DNA of 42,140 nucleotides from JACZQZ01 sp046756945 (GCA_046756945.1 JBHHXI010000003.1:1-42140); one strand, 5' to 3'; positions 24,114-33,408 are shown, numbered from the stretch's first letter. Notes: generated by a model not told the origin, from the sequence alone. Translations and numbers: made by a program.

Positions 24114-24479
24114 ATGGCCAAGACCATCCTCATCGTCGAGGACAATGAACTCAACATGAAGCTGTTCAACGATCTGTTGCAGGCCCACGGCTACGACACC
24201 GTGCAGACGAAGGACGGCAAGGAAGCCATGAAACTGGCCCGCAGCCACCGCCCCGACCTCATCGTCATGGATATCCAGATGCCCCAGATCTCCGGGCTCG
24301 AAATCGCGCGGGCGCTGAAGGCGGATGCCAGGCTCAAGCACATCCCGATCATCGCGGTTACGGCCTGCGCCATGAAGGGGGACGAGGAAAAGATCCGCCA
24401 GGGGGGCTGCGAAGACTACATCGCCAAGCCCATTTCCGTTCCCCACTTCCTGCAAACGGTGGCCCGGTTCCTGGACTGA
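24114..24479 (+). CDS. divK: Single-domain response regulator DivK
   Basis: A 121-residue stand-alone receiver. It has the acidic pocket Glu9-Asp10, phosphoacceptor Asp53 (VMDIQMPQISG), Thr83 in IAVTACAMKGDEE and Lys105 in AKPIS. The start VEDNELNMKLFNDLLQAHGY and the late GGCEDYIAKPIS closely follow alphaproteobacterial DivK. DivK controls polarity and the CtrA pathway through the histidine kinases DivJ, PleC and DivL. In Caulobacter divK precedes pleD; here the next gene is convergent rpmG, and a diguanylate cyclase of a different design lies 12 kb away. It stands alone between an upstream terminator and rpmG. Confidence 0.9.
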   Translation: MAKTILIVEDNELNMKLFNDLLQAHGYDTVQTKDGKEAMKLARSHRPDLIVMDIQMPQISGLEIARALKADARLKHIPIIAVTACAMKGDEEKIRQGGCEDYIAKPISVPHFLQTVARFLD

Positions 24480-24552
24480 CAGCGAAAGCCAGGACGATCG
24501 GGGCGTCCCGACCCGGGAAGCCGGCGACCGCGGGCCTTCGCCTTGCGGCGGG

Positions 24553-24720
24553 TTACTTGATCTTGGCTTCCTTGAAGGGGACGTGCTTGCGGACCACCGG
24601 GTCGTACTTGCGGAACACCATCTTTTCGGTGGTGTTGCGCGGGTTCTTCTTGGTCACGTAATAGAACCCGGTGTCGGCGGTGCTGACCAGCTTGATCAGA
24701 ATGGTGGCGGATTTGGCCAT
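24553..24720 (-). CDS. rpmG: 50S ribosomal protein L33
   Basis: A 55-residue ribosomal protein of the large subunit near the exit site. The product begins MAKSATILIKLVST, contains FYYVTKKNPRNTTEKM and ends KEAKIK, the normal L33 pattern. It lacks the four cysteines of the zinc-binding form (C-minus paralogue), as expected for alphaproteobacteria, so it does not depend on zinc. The gene is easy to miss because it is so short. It converges with divK, with 73 bases between stops, and follows the S41 protease gene by 100 bases on the same strand. Confidence 0.95.
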   Translation of the reverse strand: MAKSATILIKLVSTADTGFYYVTKKNPRNTTEKMVFRKYDPVVRKHVPFKEAKIK

Positions 24721-24820
24721 GCTCCGGTCCTTGTCCGAGGCGGATGAGCGGGCGTCAGGCGGCGCACGATACAGGCCGTGCCGGCGCTGTCAAGGGCGGC
24801 CCCGGCGCCGCCGCCGGTTG

Positions 24821-26446
24821 CTAGTACTGGGCCTGGGAGGTGGGCGCGGTCAGGTCCAGGGCGCGGCCGTAGAGCGTGCGGTCGCCCAGCAGCCGGCGCG
24901 CCACCTCGATTTCCACGGCTTTGCGCCGCCGTTCCGCCGGACAGGCGGCGCGCAAGCTTCGGCGCCGCTTTTTCTCGCCCAAGCCGGCGGTGCGCCAGTT
25001 CGCCCGGGCGGTGGCGATCTTGACCTTCCCCCCGAAAACCGCGGCAATCAGTTTCCGGACGTTGCCGGCGGCGCCACTGGTGCAGATGACGGGCATCACG
25101 CCGAGGCCGTGCAGCACGTATCCCGAAGGGGTGACCAGGCGCGACCATGTGAGGGTGATCTCGCCGTCGTTGGGCAGGCGGATCACGGTCTGTACCGTGC
25201 CCTTGCCGAACGAGGTGGTGCCGATGACCACGGCGCGCCCGTGGTCCTGCAGGGCGGCGGCGATGATCTCCGCCGCCGAGGCCGATTTGCCGTCCACCAG
25301 GACGACCAGGGGAAGGCCGTGGGCCATGTCTTCACCACCGGCATCGTAGCGCTGCTCGCTGTCCGGGTGACGCCCGTGGGTGCGCACGATCTGGCCCCGG
25401 CTGAGGAACAGGTCGGCGACCTCGATGGACTGTTTCAGGAGCCCGCCCGGGTTGCCGCGCAGGTCCAGCACCAGGCCTTTGGGGCTGCCCGCCAACCCGT
25501 CGAGCGCCTTCGTCAGCTTGGCGGCGACGCTGGCGGCGGTGCGCTGGTTGAACGAGGTGATGGTCAGGAAAACGATGCCGTGGTCGCGGCGCTCGGTGAC
25601 CGTCGGGAGAACGATGTGCCGGCGCTCCATCACCAGCGCCAGGGGCCCGGCCACGCCCTCGCGGCGCACGGTGAGGGCGACGCGGCTATGGCTCGGGCCG
25701 CGCAGGCGTTCGACCACGTCGTGCCTTTTGAAATCCCGGACGGACACGCCGTCCACGTGGGTGATGCTGTCGCCCTTCCTGAGGCCGGCGCGGGCCGCCG
25801 GGGTGTCGGCCATGACCTGGGTCACCCGCGCCGCCCCCGCCTTCATGCGGATGCGGATGCCGATTCCGTCGAATCCGTCGCGTTTCTCGCGGTTCCTCCT
25901 GGCCTCCTCGGCCCCGGCGTAGCGCGAGAAGATGTCGAGGCTGGAAAGGACGCCGTCGAATACCGCCTCGTACAGCTTTTCGTCGGACGCGGTCCGCAAC
26001 GCTTTCGACGTCCGCCGCCCCGCCGCCGACACCTTCGCGGTGAGGGCCGCCCAGCCCTCGACGTCGTCGTCGGCCGGGGCCGGAAAACGGGCGATCGTGT
26101 GTTCCGAGGCGGCGAGGACGATCACGTCTCCGGCGCGCCTCACCGTCAACGCCGGATCGATGGCGCCCAGCCCGCGCATGCCCTCCATGGCGAGGGTCGC
26201 CGCCGGCACGGCGTCGATGTACTTCTCGGTGATGCTGGCGTAGCCGGCGGCGAAGATCTCCGCGTCCGGCCGCTCGGGAAGCTGCTGTGTGAACAACGGC
26301 GAGACGGCGTCCGCCGGCGGCGGAGGGCGCACCGGCGCGCACGCGGCCGCCAACCACGCCGCCACGACGACGACGCCCGGAATTCCAATTTTACCCGACC
26401 ACACCATGGCGCGGATTGTCTGCGATTTCGGTGCGCGCGTCACCAT
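24821..26446 (-). CDS. C-terminal processing protease (S41 family), membrane-anchored
   Basis: A 541-residue periplasmic serine protease. ATG 26446 has AAAGGAGG 11 bases upstream, so it is preferred over ATG 26407. The N-terminus carries a signal segment (GVVVVAAWLAAAC) ending in a possible lipobox with Cys36. A PDZ domain lies at about 190-285 (TPAARAGLRKGDSITHVDG). The catalytic domain has Ser390 (KSASAAE) and Lys415 (SFGKGTV), exactly 25 residues apart as in E. coli Prc (Ser430/Lys455). LDLRGNPGGLL is the usual pocket strand. A basic C-terminal extension of about 80 residues, including KKRRRSLR, has no clear domain. It trims the C-terminal ends of periplasmic proteins and is last of the dprA-topA-rnr series. 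Confidence 0.88.
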   Translation of the reverse strand: MVTRAPKSQTIRAMVWSGKIGIPGVVVVAAWLAAACAPVRPPPPADAVSPLFTQQLPERPDAEIFAAGYASITEKYIDAVPAATLAMEGMRGLGAIDPALTVRRAGDVIVLAASEHTIARFPAPADDDVEGWAALTAKVSAAGRRTSKALRTASDEKLYEAVFDGVLSSLDIFSRYAGAEEARRNREKRDGFDGIGIRIRMKAGAARVTQVMADTPAARAGLRKGDSITHVDGVSVRDFKRHDVVERLRGPSHSRVALTVRREGVAGPLALVMERRHIVLPTVTERRDHGIVFLTITSFNQRTAASVAAKLTKALDGLAGSPKGLVLDLRGNPGGLLKQSIEVADLFLSRGQIVRTHGRHPDSEQRYDAGGEDMAHGLPLVVLVDGKSASAAEIIAAALQDHGRAVVIGTTSFGKGTVQTVIRLPNDGEITLTWSRLVTPSGYVLHGLGVMPVICTSGAAGNVRKLIAAVFGGKVKIATARANWRTAGLGEKKRRRSLRAACPAERRRKAVEIEVARRLLGDRTLYGRALDLTAPTSQAQY

Positions 26447-26487
26447 CGGAGTTGCGGCCTCCTTTCGGGCGCCCGGGACCGGCCGAA

Positions 26488-28761
26488 CTAGCGCCGGCGT
26501 TTCCCCTTTTTGCCCGGCTTCTTCGGCGCCGCGGCGGGCCGGCGTTTGCGCCCCGCGGCCGTGGGCCGGGTGCGGGCCCGGCCGGGCCGCGGCGCCCCCG
26601 AGTCCATAAGGTGAAAGATCATGCCGCCGGTCAGCGGGTCGGCCTCGGTCAGGCGCACCTCCACCTCTTCGCCGAGGCGGTATTCGCGCCCCGTCCGGCG
26701 TCCGCGCAGGCAATGGCCCGCCGCATCGTGGATGTAGGTATCGGCGGGCAGGGTGCGCGCCGGCACCAGCCCGTCGGCGCCGGTTTCGCTGAGCGTGACG
26801 AACAGGCCGAAGCGGGTGACGCCGTTGATGCGCCCGGCGAACACGGCGCCCACCCGATCGGCCAGATAGGCGGCGGTGAAGCGGTCCACCGCGTCCCGTT
26901 CGGCGCCCTGGGCGCGGCGCTCGGTGTCGGACAGGTGCTCGCCCATCTGGGTGAAGTCTCCGTGGTCGTCTTCGAGGCCGCCTTCGCCCAGCCCGGCGCC
27001 CCGGATCAGGGCCCGGTGGACCAGGAGATCGGCATAGCGGCGGATCGGCGAGGTGAAGTGGCAATAGCGCCTGAGCGCGAGCCCGAAGTGGCCGATGTTG
27101 CCGGGGCGGTATTCGGCCTGGGCCTGGCTGCGCAGCACCACCTGGTTGACCATGTGGGCCTGGGGCAGGGCGGCGGCCTGGGCCAGGATGCGGTTGAACT
27201 GGCTGGCCTTGATCACCTGGCCCCGCGCCAGCTTCAGGCCGAGGCCGTCGAGGAACTGGCGCAGGGCTTCCAGCTTGTCCAGGGGCGGCGCGTCGTGGTT
27301 CCGGTGCATGCAGGGTTGGCGCGCTTTCGCCAGGGTCTCGGCGGCGGCCACGTTGGCGGCGATCATGAACTCCTCGATCAGCCGGTGGCTGTCGTGGCGG
27401 GGGCGGATCTCGATTCCCGTCACCGCGCCGTCCTCGTCCACGACGACCCGGCGTTCGGGGAGGTCCAGTTCCAGGACGCCACGCCTTTTCCGCGCCTTGG
27501 CCAGCGCCCCGTAGGCGCCGTAGAGGGGGCGGACGACGGTCTCCACCAGGGGCGCCGTGTCGTCGTCGGGCATGCCGTCCGAGGCCGCCTGGACCTGGCT
27601 GTAGGTGAGCCGCGCCGCCGAGCGCATGATGGCGCGCACAAAGGCGTGGCGCAGCGGGGCGCCGTCGGCGTCGATCCACAGGTGCGCCGCCAGGCACGGG
27701 CGGTCCTCGTCCGGATTCAGCGAGCACCACCCGTTCGACAGCGCTTCCGGCAACATCGGCACGACCTGGTCGGGCAAATAGACCGAGTTACCGCGCTCAT
27801 AGGCGCAGGCGTCCAGGGCGTCGCCGGGCCGCACGTACCAGGCGACGTCGGCGATGGCCACCACAAGGTGCCAGCCGCCGGGGTTGGCCGCGTCGCCGTC
27901 GGGCCCGGCCCACACGGCGTCGTCGAAGTCCCGGGCGTCGGCGCCGTCGATGGTGACCAGGGGCAGGTCCCTCAGGTCGTCGCGGCCTTCCGGCGGCGCC
28001 GCGCCGGCGGCCGCCGCCTGGGCAAGGGCTTCGTCGGTGAACTGGGTGGGGATGCCGCATTCGTGGATGGTGATCAGGCCGATGGACTTAGGCCCCCCGG
28101 TCTTCTCCAGGCGCGCGATCACCTGCGCCCGGCGGGGACCCAGGCGCCGCCCGGGCAGGACCTTGGCGCGGACCAGATCGCCGGGTTGGGCGCCCATGGA
28201 GTCGCCGGGGGCGACGACGAAGTCGCTCCTGGCGCGGCGGTCGGTAGCCCGCAGGCGTCCCACGCCGTCGCCGGCTTCGTAGACGCCCAGGACATGGGAC
28301 GGGCGGGCGTCGATGCGGCGCATGGTCCGGCCCTCGTAGGCGACGCCGCCGGAGACCGCGTCGCGCACCCGGGCAAGACGGGCCAGCACCCTGTCCCCGG
28401 GGCCCAGCGCCGGCCGTCCCCGTTTCTCCGGCGCCATGTATATGACCGGCGGCGGGGCGTCGCCCTCCCACGCCAGCGGACGGGCCAGAACTTCGCCGTC
28501 CGTATCCGTGCCGGTGACCTCGACCACGGCGACGGTGGGCAACACGGCCGCCTTGGCGCTGCGGCGCTTGCGGCGCGAGGGCAGCGAGCCGTCCTTTTCC
28601 ATGTCCCGCAACACCCCTTTGAGACGCGCCCGCTGGCCGGCGTCCAGGCGAAAGGCGCGGACGATTTCACGCTTGCCGACCGGGGCCGGGCTTTCCGTTA
28701 CGAACCGGAGGATGTCTTCCCGGCTGGGGAAGGGCGCGGACTTCTGTCGGCTCTTGGTCAA
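26488..28761 (-). CDS. rnr: Ribonuclease R
   Basis: A 757-residue 3'-to-5' exoribonuclease of the RNB family that degrades structured RNA and acts in quality control with trans-translation. The N-terminal winged-helix region (about 12-75: SREDILRFVTES, GKREIVRAF) precedes cold-shock domains, the RNB core with DARDFDDAVW (four-acid metal site) and a C-terminal S1 domain ending in a long Lys/Arg-rich tail (KRRPAAAPKKPGKKGKRRR). The tail is typical and aids RNA binding. The gene starts 7 bases after topA and is followed by the S41 protease after 41 bases, so it is part of the same unit. Confidence 0.96.
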   Translation of the reverse strand: MTKSRQKSAPFPSREDILRFVTESPAPVGKREIVRAFRLDAGQRARLKGVLRDMEKDGSLPSRRKRRSAKAAVLPTVAVVEVTGTDTDGEVLARPLAWEGDAPPPVIYMAPEKRGRPALGPGDRVLARLARVRDAVSGGVAYEGRTMRRIDARPSHVLGVYEAGDGVGRLRATDRRARSDFVVAPGDSMGAQPGDLVRAKVLPGRRLGPRRAQVIARLEKTGGPKSIGLITIHECGIPTQFTDEALAQAAAAGAAPPEGRDDLRDLPLVTIDGADARDFDDAVWAGPDGDAANPGGWHLVVAIADVAWYVRPGDALDACAYERGNSVYLPDQVVPMLPEALSNGWCSLNPDEDRPCLAAHLWIDADGAPLRHAFVRAIMRSAARLTYSQVQAASDGMPDDDTAPLVETVVRPLYGAYGALAKARKRRGVLELDLPERRVVVDEDGAVTGIEIRPRHDSHRLIEEFMIAANVAAAETLAKARQPCMHRNHDAPPLDKLEALRQFLDGLGLKLARGQVIKASQFNRILAQAAALPQAHMVNQVVLRSQAQAEYRPGNIGHFGLALRRYCHFTSPIRRYADLLVHRALIRGAGLGEGGLEDDHGDFTQMGEHLSDTERRAQGAERDAVDRFTAAYLADRVGAVFAGRINGVTRFGLFVTLSETGADGLVPARTLPADTYIHDAAGHCLRGRRTGREYRLGEEVEVRLTEADPLTGGMIFHLMDSGAPRPGRARTRPTAAGRKRRPAAAPKKPGKKGKRRR

Positions 28762-28768
28762 ACTAGCG

Positions 28769-31381
28769 TCAGTCGCTTGCCGGGGCGGTGATTTTCGAGG
28801 TCTTGCGGGCGGCCGTTTTCCGAGTATGGGATTTCGTGCCGGGGGGTTTCTTCGCGCTTGTTTTTTTGCGGCCGGTCTTTTTTCCCGCCCGAGCCGCCTT
28901 GGCGGCCAGGATTTCTATCGCCGCGTCGAGGCCGAGGGTGTCGGCGGACACGCCCTTGGGCAGGTTGGCGCGCACGGTGCCGTGCTGCACGTAGGGGCCG
29001 AAGCGTCCGCTGCGCTGGGTGATGGGTTTGCCGTCGGCCGGGTGCTTGCCCAGGGTTTTCGCCGGCGCCTTTTTCGGCGCCTCGGCGAGGACGGTCATGG
29101 CCCGGTTGAGGCCGATGGTCAACACGTCGTCATCGCCCTTCAACGACACGTAAACGCCGTCGTGCCGCAGGTACGGGCCGTAGCGGCCGATGCCGGCGGC
29201 GATGGGCTCCCCGGTTTCCGGGTGGAGTCCGACCTCGCGGGGCAGCGCCAGCAATGCCAGCGCCCGGTCCAGGTCGACCGTGGCCGGGTCCATGTCCTTG
29301 GGCAGCGATGCCCGCTTCGGCTTGGCCTTGCCCTCGGCCTCGCCGAGCTGCACGTAGAACCCGTAGGGGCCCTTGCGCAGCGAAACCTCGAGCCCGCTTT
29401 CGGGATCGCGTCCGAGCGCGCGGGGACCGGTGCCGGCCGCGGCCGATGACGGCTCGTCCCCGTTGGCCACGACCAGGGCGCGCGTGTGGCGGCAGTCGGG
29501 ATAGTTGGTGCAACCGATGAAAGCCCCGAACTTGCCCAGCTTGAGAGCGAGGCGGCCGCCGTCGCAGCTGGGGCAGGCGCGGGCATCCCCGCCGCCGGCG
29601 TCGGCGGGGAAGAAGTGGGGACCAAGCAGGTCGTCCAGCGCCGTCAGGACGTCCTTGATGCGCAGCTCGCGGGTATCCTCCACGGCCTTGCTGAAGGCGC
29701 CCCAGAATTCGCGCAGCACCGCCTTCCAGTCGACGCGCCCGCCGGAGATATCGTCCAGCTTGCCCTCCAGGTCGGCGGTGAAGGTGTACTCCACGTACCG
29801 GCGGAAGAAACTGGTCAGGAACGCGGTGACCAGGCGGCCCCGGTCCTCGGGCACGAAGCGCCGTTTTTCCAGGTGCACGTAGTTGCGGTCCTGGAGCACC
29901 GAGATGATCGAGGCGTAGGTGGACGGGCGGCCGATGCCCAGTTCCTCCAGGCGTTTGACCAGGCTGGCCTCGCCGTACCTGGGCGGCGGCTGGGTGAAGT
30001 GCTGCTCCGGCGCGACGCGGGTGCGATCCACCGCCTCGCCTTTCTTCAGGTCGGGCAGGATGGATTCGCTGTCCTCGTCCTCGCCATTGTCGCGGCCTTC
30101 CCGGTAGACCCTGAGGAAGCCGTCGAACGCCACCACCGAGCCGGTGGCGCGAAAGATCACGGCGCCGTCGTTCGACGCCACGTCCACGGCCACCTGGTCG
30201 AGGGCGGCGGACGCCATCTGGCTGGCCACGGTGCGCTTCCAGATAAGGGCGTACAGCCGCTGTTGGTCGTTGTCCAGGTAGCGCGCCACGTCTTCGGGGC
30301 GCCGCCCGACGTCGGTGGGGCGGATGGCCTCGTGGGCCTCCTGGGCGTTCTTGGCCTTGGCCTTGTAGGCCCTCGGCGTCTTCGGCAGGTAGGCTTCGCC
30401 GTAACCGGCGCCGATGAGGCGGCGGCACGCGGCAACGGCGTCGCCGGCCATCTGGACGCCGTCCGTGCGCATGTAGGTGATCAGGCCGACGGTTTCGCCG
30501 CCGATGGCGACGCCCTCGTACAGCTTCTGCGCCATCTGCATGGTGCGCTTGGTGGCGAAGTGGAGTTTGCGCGCCGCCTCCTGCTGCAGGGTCGAGGTGG
30601 TGAACGGCGCCGGCGGGTGGCGGTGGGTCTTCTTGCGCTCCACCCGCTCGACGGCGAAGTCGCGGCTTTCGATGGCGGCGACGGCGGCCCGCGCCGCCGC
30701 CTCGTCCGACAGCGCCAGCTTGTCCAGCTTGTCGCCGTCCAGGTGGGTGAGCTGGGCGGTGAACGACGTCCCCGATCCGGTGCGGAAGTCCGCCTCCACG
30801 GTCCAGTATTCCCGCGCCCTGAAGGCCTCGATCTCGGTCTCGCGTTCGCAGATCAGGCGCAGCGCCACCGATTGCACGCGCCCGGCCGAGCGGCTGCCGG
30901 GCAGTTTGCGCCACAACACCGGCGACAGGGTGAAGCCGACAAGGTAGTCCAGCGCCCGGCGCGCCAGATAGGCGTCGACGAGCTCCCGGTCCAGCTCCCG
31001 GGGGTGGTTGAACGCCTCGAGGACGGCGTTCCTGGTGATCTCGTTGAAGACCACGCGCTTGACGTCGACGCCGTCGAGCGCATTGAGTTGATCGAGCACT
31101 TCGCGCATGTGCCACGAGATGGCCTCGCCCTCGCGGTCCGGGTCGGTGGCCAGATAGAGGTGCTCGGCGCCCTTCAGGGCGCGGGCGATCTCCTTGATGT
31201 GCTTGCGCGCCTTGGGGTCCACCTCCCAGTCCATGGCGAAGTCCGCGTCGGGGCGCACCGAGCCGTCCTTGGACGGCAGGTCACGGATGTGGCCGTAGCT
31301 GGCGAGCACGGTGTAGGACGCGCCCAGATACTTGTTGATGGTTTTTGCCTTGGCCGGCGACTCGACGACGACAACGTTCAT
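28769..31381 (-). CDS. topA: DNA topoisomerase I
   Basis: An 870-residue type IA topoisomerase that relaxes negative supercoils. The Toprim domain opens with VVVESPAKAKTINKYLG (3-19) and has the metal site LATDPDREGEAI (77-88). The active tyrosine is Tyr303 in GLITYMRTDGV. The C-terminal part carries one clear four-cysteine zinc finger (ACPSC then GCTNYPDC, about 600-625) followed by three cysteine-free topoisomerase repeats (about 670-830: LGRDPESGLEVSLRKGPYGFYV and two related units) and a Lys-rich tail. This is the usual alphaproteobacterial layout. It starts 9 bases after dprA, a frequent pair. Confidence 0.97.
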   Translation of the reverse strand: MNVVVVESPAKAKTINKYLGASYTVLASYGHIRDLPSKDGSVRPDADFAMDWEVDPKARKHIKEIARALKGAEHLYLATDPDREGEAISWHMREVLDQLNALDGVDVKRVVFNEITRNAVLEAFNHPRELDRELVDAYLARRALDYLVGFTLSPVLWRKLPGSRSAGRVQSVALRLICERETEIEAFRAREYWTVEADFRTGSGTSFTAQLTHLDGDKLDKLALSDEAAARAAVAAIESRDFAVERVERKKTHRHPPAPFTTSTLQQEAARKLHFATKRTMQMAQKLYEGVAIGGETVGLITYMRTDGVQMAGDAVAACRRLIGAGYGEAYLPKTPRAYKAKAKNAQEAHEAIRPTDVGRRPEDVARYLDNDQQRLYALIWKRTVASQMASAALDQVAVDVASNDGAVIFRATGSVVAFDGFLRVYREGRDNGEDEDSESILPDLKKGEAVDRTRVAPEQHFTQPPPRYGEASLVKRLEELGIGRPSTYASIISVLQDRNYVHLEKRRFVPEDRGRLVTAFLTSFFRRYVEYTFTADLEGKLDDISGGRVDWKAVLREFWGAFSKAVEDTRELRIKDVLTALDDLLGPHFFPADAGGGDARACPSCDGGRLALKLGKFGAFIGCTNYPDCRHTRALVVANGDEPSSAAAGTGPRALGRDPESGLEVSLRKGPYGFYVQLGEAEGKAKPKRASLPKDMDPATVDLDRALALLALPREVGLHPETGEPIAAGIGRYGPYLRHDGVYVSLKGDDDVLTIGLNRAMTVLAEAPKKAPAKTLGKHPADGKPITQRSGRFGPYVQHGTVRANLPKGVSADTLGLDAAIEILAAKAARAGKKTGRKKTSAKKPPGTKSHTRKTAARKTSKITAPASD

Positions 31382-31390
31382 GGAATTCCG

Positions 31391-32524
31391 TTACAGTTCC
31401 TGAACCAACGATACCTGGTTGCCCGGATGGCGTTCCAGGCGGCCCGCCAGTTCCAGTTCCAAGAGGATCATGGATACAACGGCAAAGGAGAATTGGCAGT
31501 TGCGGATGACTTCGTCAACCATCACCGGTCCCGGACCCAACAATTCCTCGATGTCCGCGCGGGCGGCATGAAGCTCGCTTTCCCCCGGCGGCTCCGGTGA
31601 CGGGGCTGAAAAATCAATGGGTTCGGTCTCGGCGAGGAGAGGCGGGGCCATCTCGTTCAGCACCGCGAACACGTCGTCGGCCGATTCGGTCAGGGTCGCC
31701 CCCTGGCGGATCAGGTCGTTGGTTCCGCGCGCCCGGGGGTCGAGGGGCGATCCGGGCACGGCGAACACCTCACGCCCCTGCTCCAGCGCCAGGCGGGCGG
31801 TGATCAGCGAGCCCGAGCGCGGACTGGCCTCGACCACGACGACGCCCCTGGACAGCCCCGAAATCAGGCGGTTGCGGCGCGGAAAGTGCCGCGCCTGGGG
31901 CCGCGTGCCGGGCGGCATCTCGCTCATCAGCACGCCGCGCTCGTGGATGTCCGCGTACAGCGTGGCCGCTTCTTCCGGATAGATCACGTCGATGCCCCCG
32001 GCGACCACGGCCGCGGTGCCGCTCTCCAGCGCCCCTTCGTGGGCGCTCGAGTCGATGCCCCGGGCCAGGCCGGACACCACCAGCAGGCCGCCCGATCCCA
32101 GGTCGCCGGCCAGCCGGCGGGCGAACCGCCGGCCGTTCAGCGACGCGTTGCGGGCGCCGACCACGGCGATGGCGGTCCTCTCCAGCAGATGGGGGTGGCC
32201 GATGACGCCGAGCAGCGGCGGCGCATCGTCGATGTGGGCGAGCAGGGCCGGGTAGCCGGCCTCTCCGCGGGCGATCAGCCGCGCGCCCAGGCTGTCCAGC
32301 GCCTCCATCTCGCGCTCGGCGGCGGCCTTGGGACAGACCGTGATCTTCCTGGCGCGGCCGCCGCGCCGGGCCAGGTCCGGCAACGCGTCGAGCGCCGCAG
32401 CGGCCGAGCCGAAACGCTCGACCAGCCTGTAGAAGGTCATGGTGCCGACGTTTTCCGAGCGGATCAGCCTGAGCCAGGCCAGCTTCTCGGGCCCCGCCAG
32501 CGGGCGGTGCGGGCTTTTACTCAT
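31391..32524 (-). CDS. dprA: DNA-processing protein DprA
   Basis: A 377-residue single-strand DNA-binding protein that loads RecA on incoming DNA during transformation and may act in recombination in general. An N-terminal SAM-like helical domain (about 12-75) precedes the Rossmann-like DprA fold (about 80-290) with IAVVGARNASLNGRRFARRLAGDL, SGLARGIDSSAHEGAL and GGIDVIYP, and RNRLISGLSRGVVVVEA. The C-terminal winged helix (about 320-377) is also present. It is the first gene of a dprA-topA-rnr-S41 series and lies behind a separate upstream gap with a LexA-type site. The start is the only good ATG. Confidence 0.93.
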   Translation of the reverse strand: MSKSPHRPLAGPEKLAWLRLIRSENVGTMTFYRLVERFGSAAAALDALPDLARRGGRARKITVCPKAAAEREMEALDSLGARLIARGEAGYPALLAHIDDAPPLLGVIGHPHLLERTAIAVVGARNASLNGRRFARRLAGDLGSGGLLVVSGLARGIDSSAHEGALESGTAAVVAGGIDVIYPEEAATLYADIHERGVLMSEMPPGTRPQARHFPRRNRLISGLSRGVVVVEASPRSGSLITARLALEQGREVFAVPGSPLDPRARGTNDLIRQGATLTESADDVFAVLNEMAPPLLAETEPIDFSAPSPEPPGESELHAARADIEELLGPGPVMVDEVIRNCQFSFAVVSMILLELELAGRLERHPGNQVSLVQEL

Positions 32525-32634
32525 GCCGCGGGACTGTGGGGCAAGCCCGGAGAGCGCGTCAAGGAGGCCGGTGTGGGTCGATAAAAGGAATGCATCGCGA
32601 AAAAACCGAATTTACGGTGCCATAAGAAAAAAAT

Positions 32635-32649
32635 GTTCATGATATGTTC
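32635..32649. promoter_or_regulatory. LexA (SOS) box GTTC-N7-GTTC upstream of dprA
   Basis: GTTC at 32635-32638 and GTTC at 32646-32649 with exactly 7 bases between them is the alphaproteobacterial LexA box. On the minus strand the central 7 bases include TATCAT, a 5-of-6 match to the -10, with TTGAAG 15 bases upstream as a weak -35. LexA bound here would cover the promoter. The site is 111 bases upstream of the dprA ATG, inside the 251-base gap after plsY, the only sizeable gap in this leftward series before the S41 gene. Confidence 0.6.
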
Positions 32650-32775
32650 TAACACGGGCTTCAATGGCGCGCAAGAGACCCGCCCGGGGAGGGGCACCGT
32701 CCGCGAGCCGCGAGGTCGCCCCGTCCGTGGGCGGATCTCGAAAAGCCACCGTTGGAATGTGATCGTCGGCGACCG

Positions 32776-33408
32776 TCAGCTTGAGCCTGGCCCGCCGGCG
32801 TTCTCCGTCGCCCCGATCTTCGATTCCTCTTTCTTCAGCAGGCGGCGGATGTTGGCGTGGTGACGTGCGATGGCGAGCACGGCGAGGGCGGCGGCGAGGC
32901 CGATGCCGGGCCCGTCGGCCAGCCATTCCATGGTGAACGGCGTGGCCATGATCGCCACCAGGGCGGCCAGCGAGGAGTAGCGGAACAGGGCGGCGACGGC
33001 GAGCCAGGTCAGGCACGCCAGCAGCCCCACCGGCCAGGCGACGGCGAGGAGCACGCCGAACGTGGTCGCCACCCCCTTGCCGCCCCTGAAATGCAGCCAG
33101 ACAGGGAAGTCGTGGCCGATCACGGCGGCAAACCCGGCGACCAGGCCCAGGCCCGCGTCCCAGGGCGCCAGGGCGAGGACCGCCACCGCCCCCTTGCCGC
33201 CGTCCAGCAGCACGGTGGCCGCCGCCAGGGCCTTGCTGCCGGTGCGCAGCACGTTGGTGGCGCCGATGTTGCCCGAGCCCAGCCGGCGGATATCGCCCAG
33301 CCCGGCGGCGCGGGTCAGCACCAGGCCGAACGGGATGGTGCCGAGCAGGTACCCGGCGGCGGCGGCAAGAAGATACCACCAGGTGAGCGCCGCGCCGCCC
33401 TCGGGCAT
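32776..33408 (-). CDS. plsY: Acyl-phosphate:glycerol-3-phosphate acyltransferase
   Basis: A 210-residue inner-membrane acyltransferase with five to seven helices that makes lysophosphatidate from acyl-phosphate, the first step of phospholipid synthesis. All three family motifs are visible: SGNIGATNVLRTG (about 44-56), DGGKGAVAV (68-76) and VIGHDFPVWLHFRGGKGVAT (about 97-116). The hydrophobic periodicity along the protein fits the family. The start at 33408 is 3 bases past the pyrC stop, so the genes are tightly coupled. Pairing plsY with pyrC and dprA is a recurrent alphaproteobacterial arrangement. Confidence 0.95.
   Translation of the reverse strand: MPEGGAALTWWYLLAAAAGYLLGTIPFGLVLTRAAGLGDIRRLGSGNIGATNVLRTGSKALAAATVLLDGGKGAVAVLALAPWDAGLGLVAGFAAVIGHDFPVWLHFRGGKGVATTFGVLLAVAWPVGLLACLTWLAVAALFRYSSLAALVAIMATPFTMEWLADGPGIGLAAALAVLAIARHHANIRRLLKKEESKIGATENAGGPGSS

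Noticed and set aside
26447..27730. In-frame extension upstream of the S41 protease through rnr
   Set aside because: The upstream part is an alternate frame of rnr. The true start at 26446 has a strong ribosome site and a signal peptide.
26416..28791. Long open frame opposite rnr
   Set aside because: It mirrors a full-length RNase R gene and has low-complexity composition and no recognisable motif.
29486..31600. Long open frame opposite topA
   Set aside because: It is a shadow of topA; codon-position GC bias favours the topA frame.
32664..32762. 32-codon rightward frame (MARKRPARGG) just after the LexA box
   Set aside because: There is no ribosome site, the composition matches background, and the SOS box fits the leftward dprA promoter better. 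It might deserve a look if RNA data show a rightward transcript.
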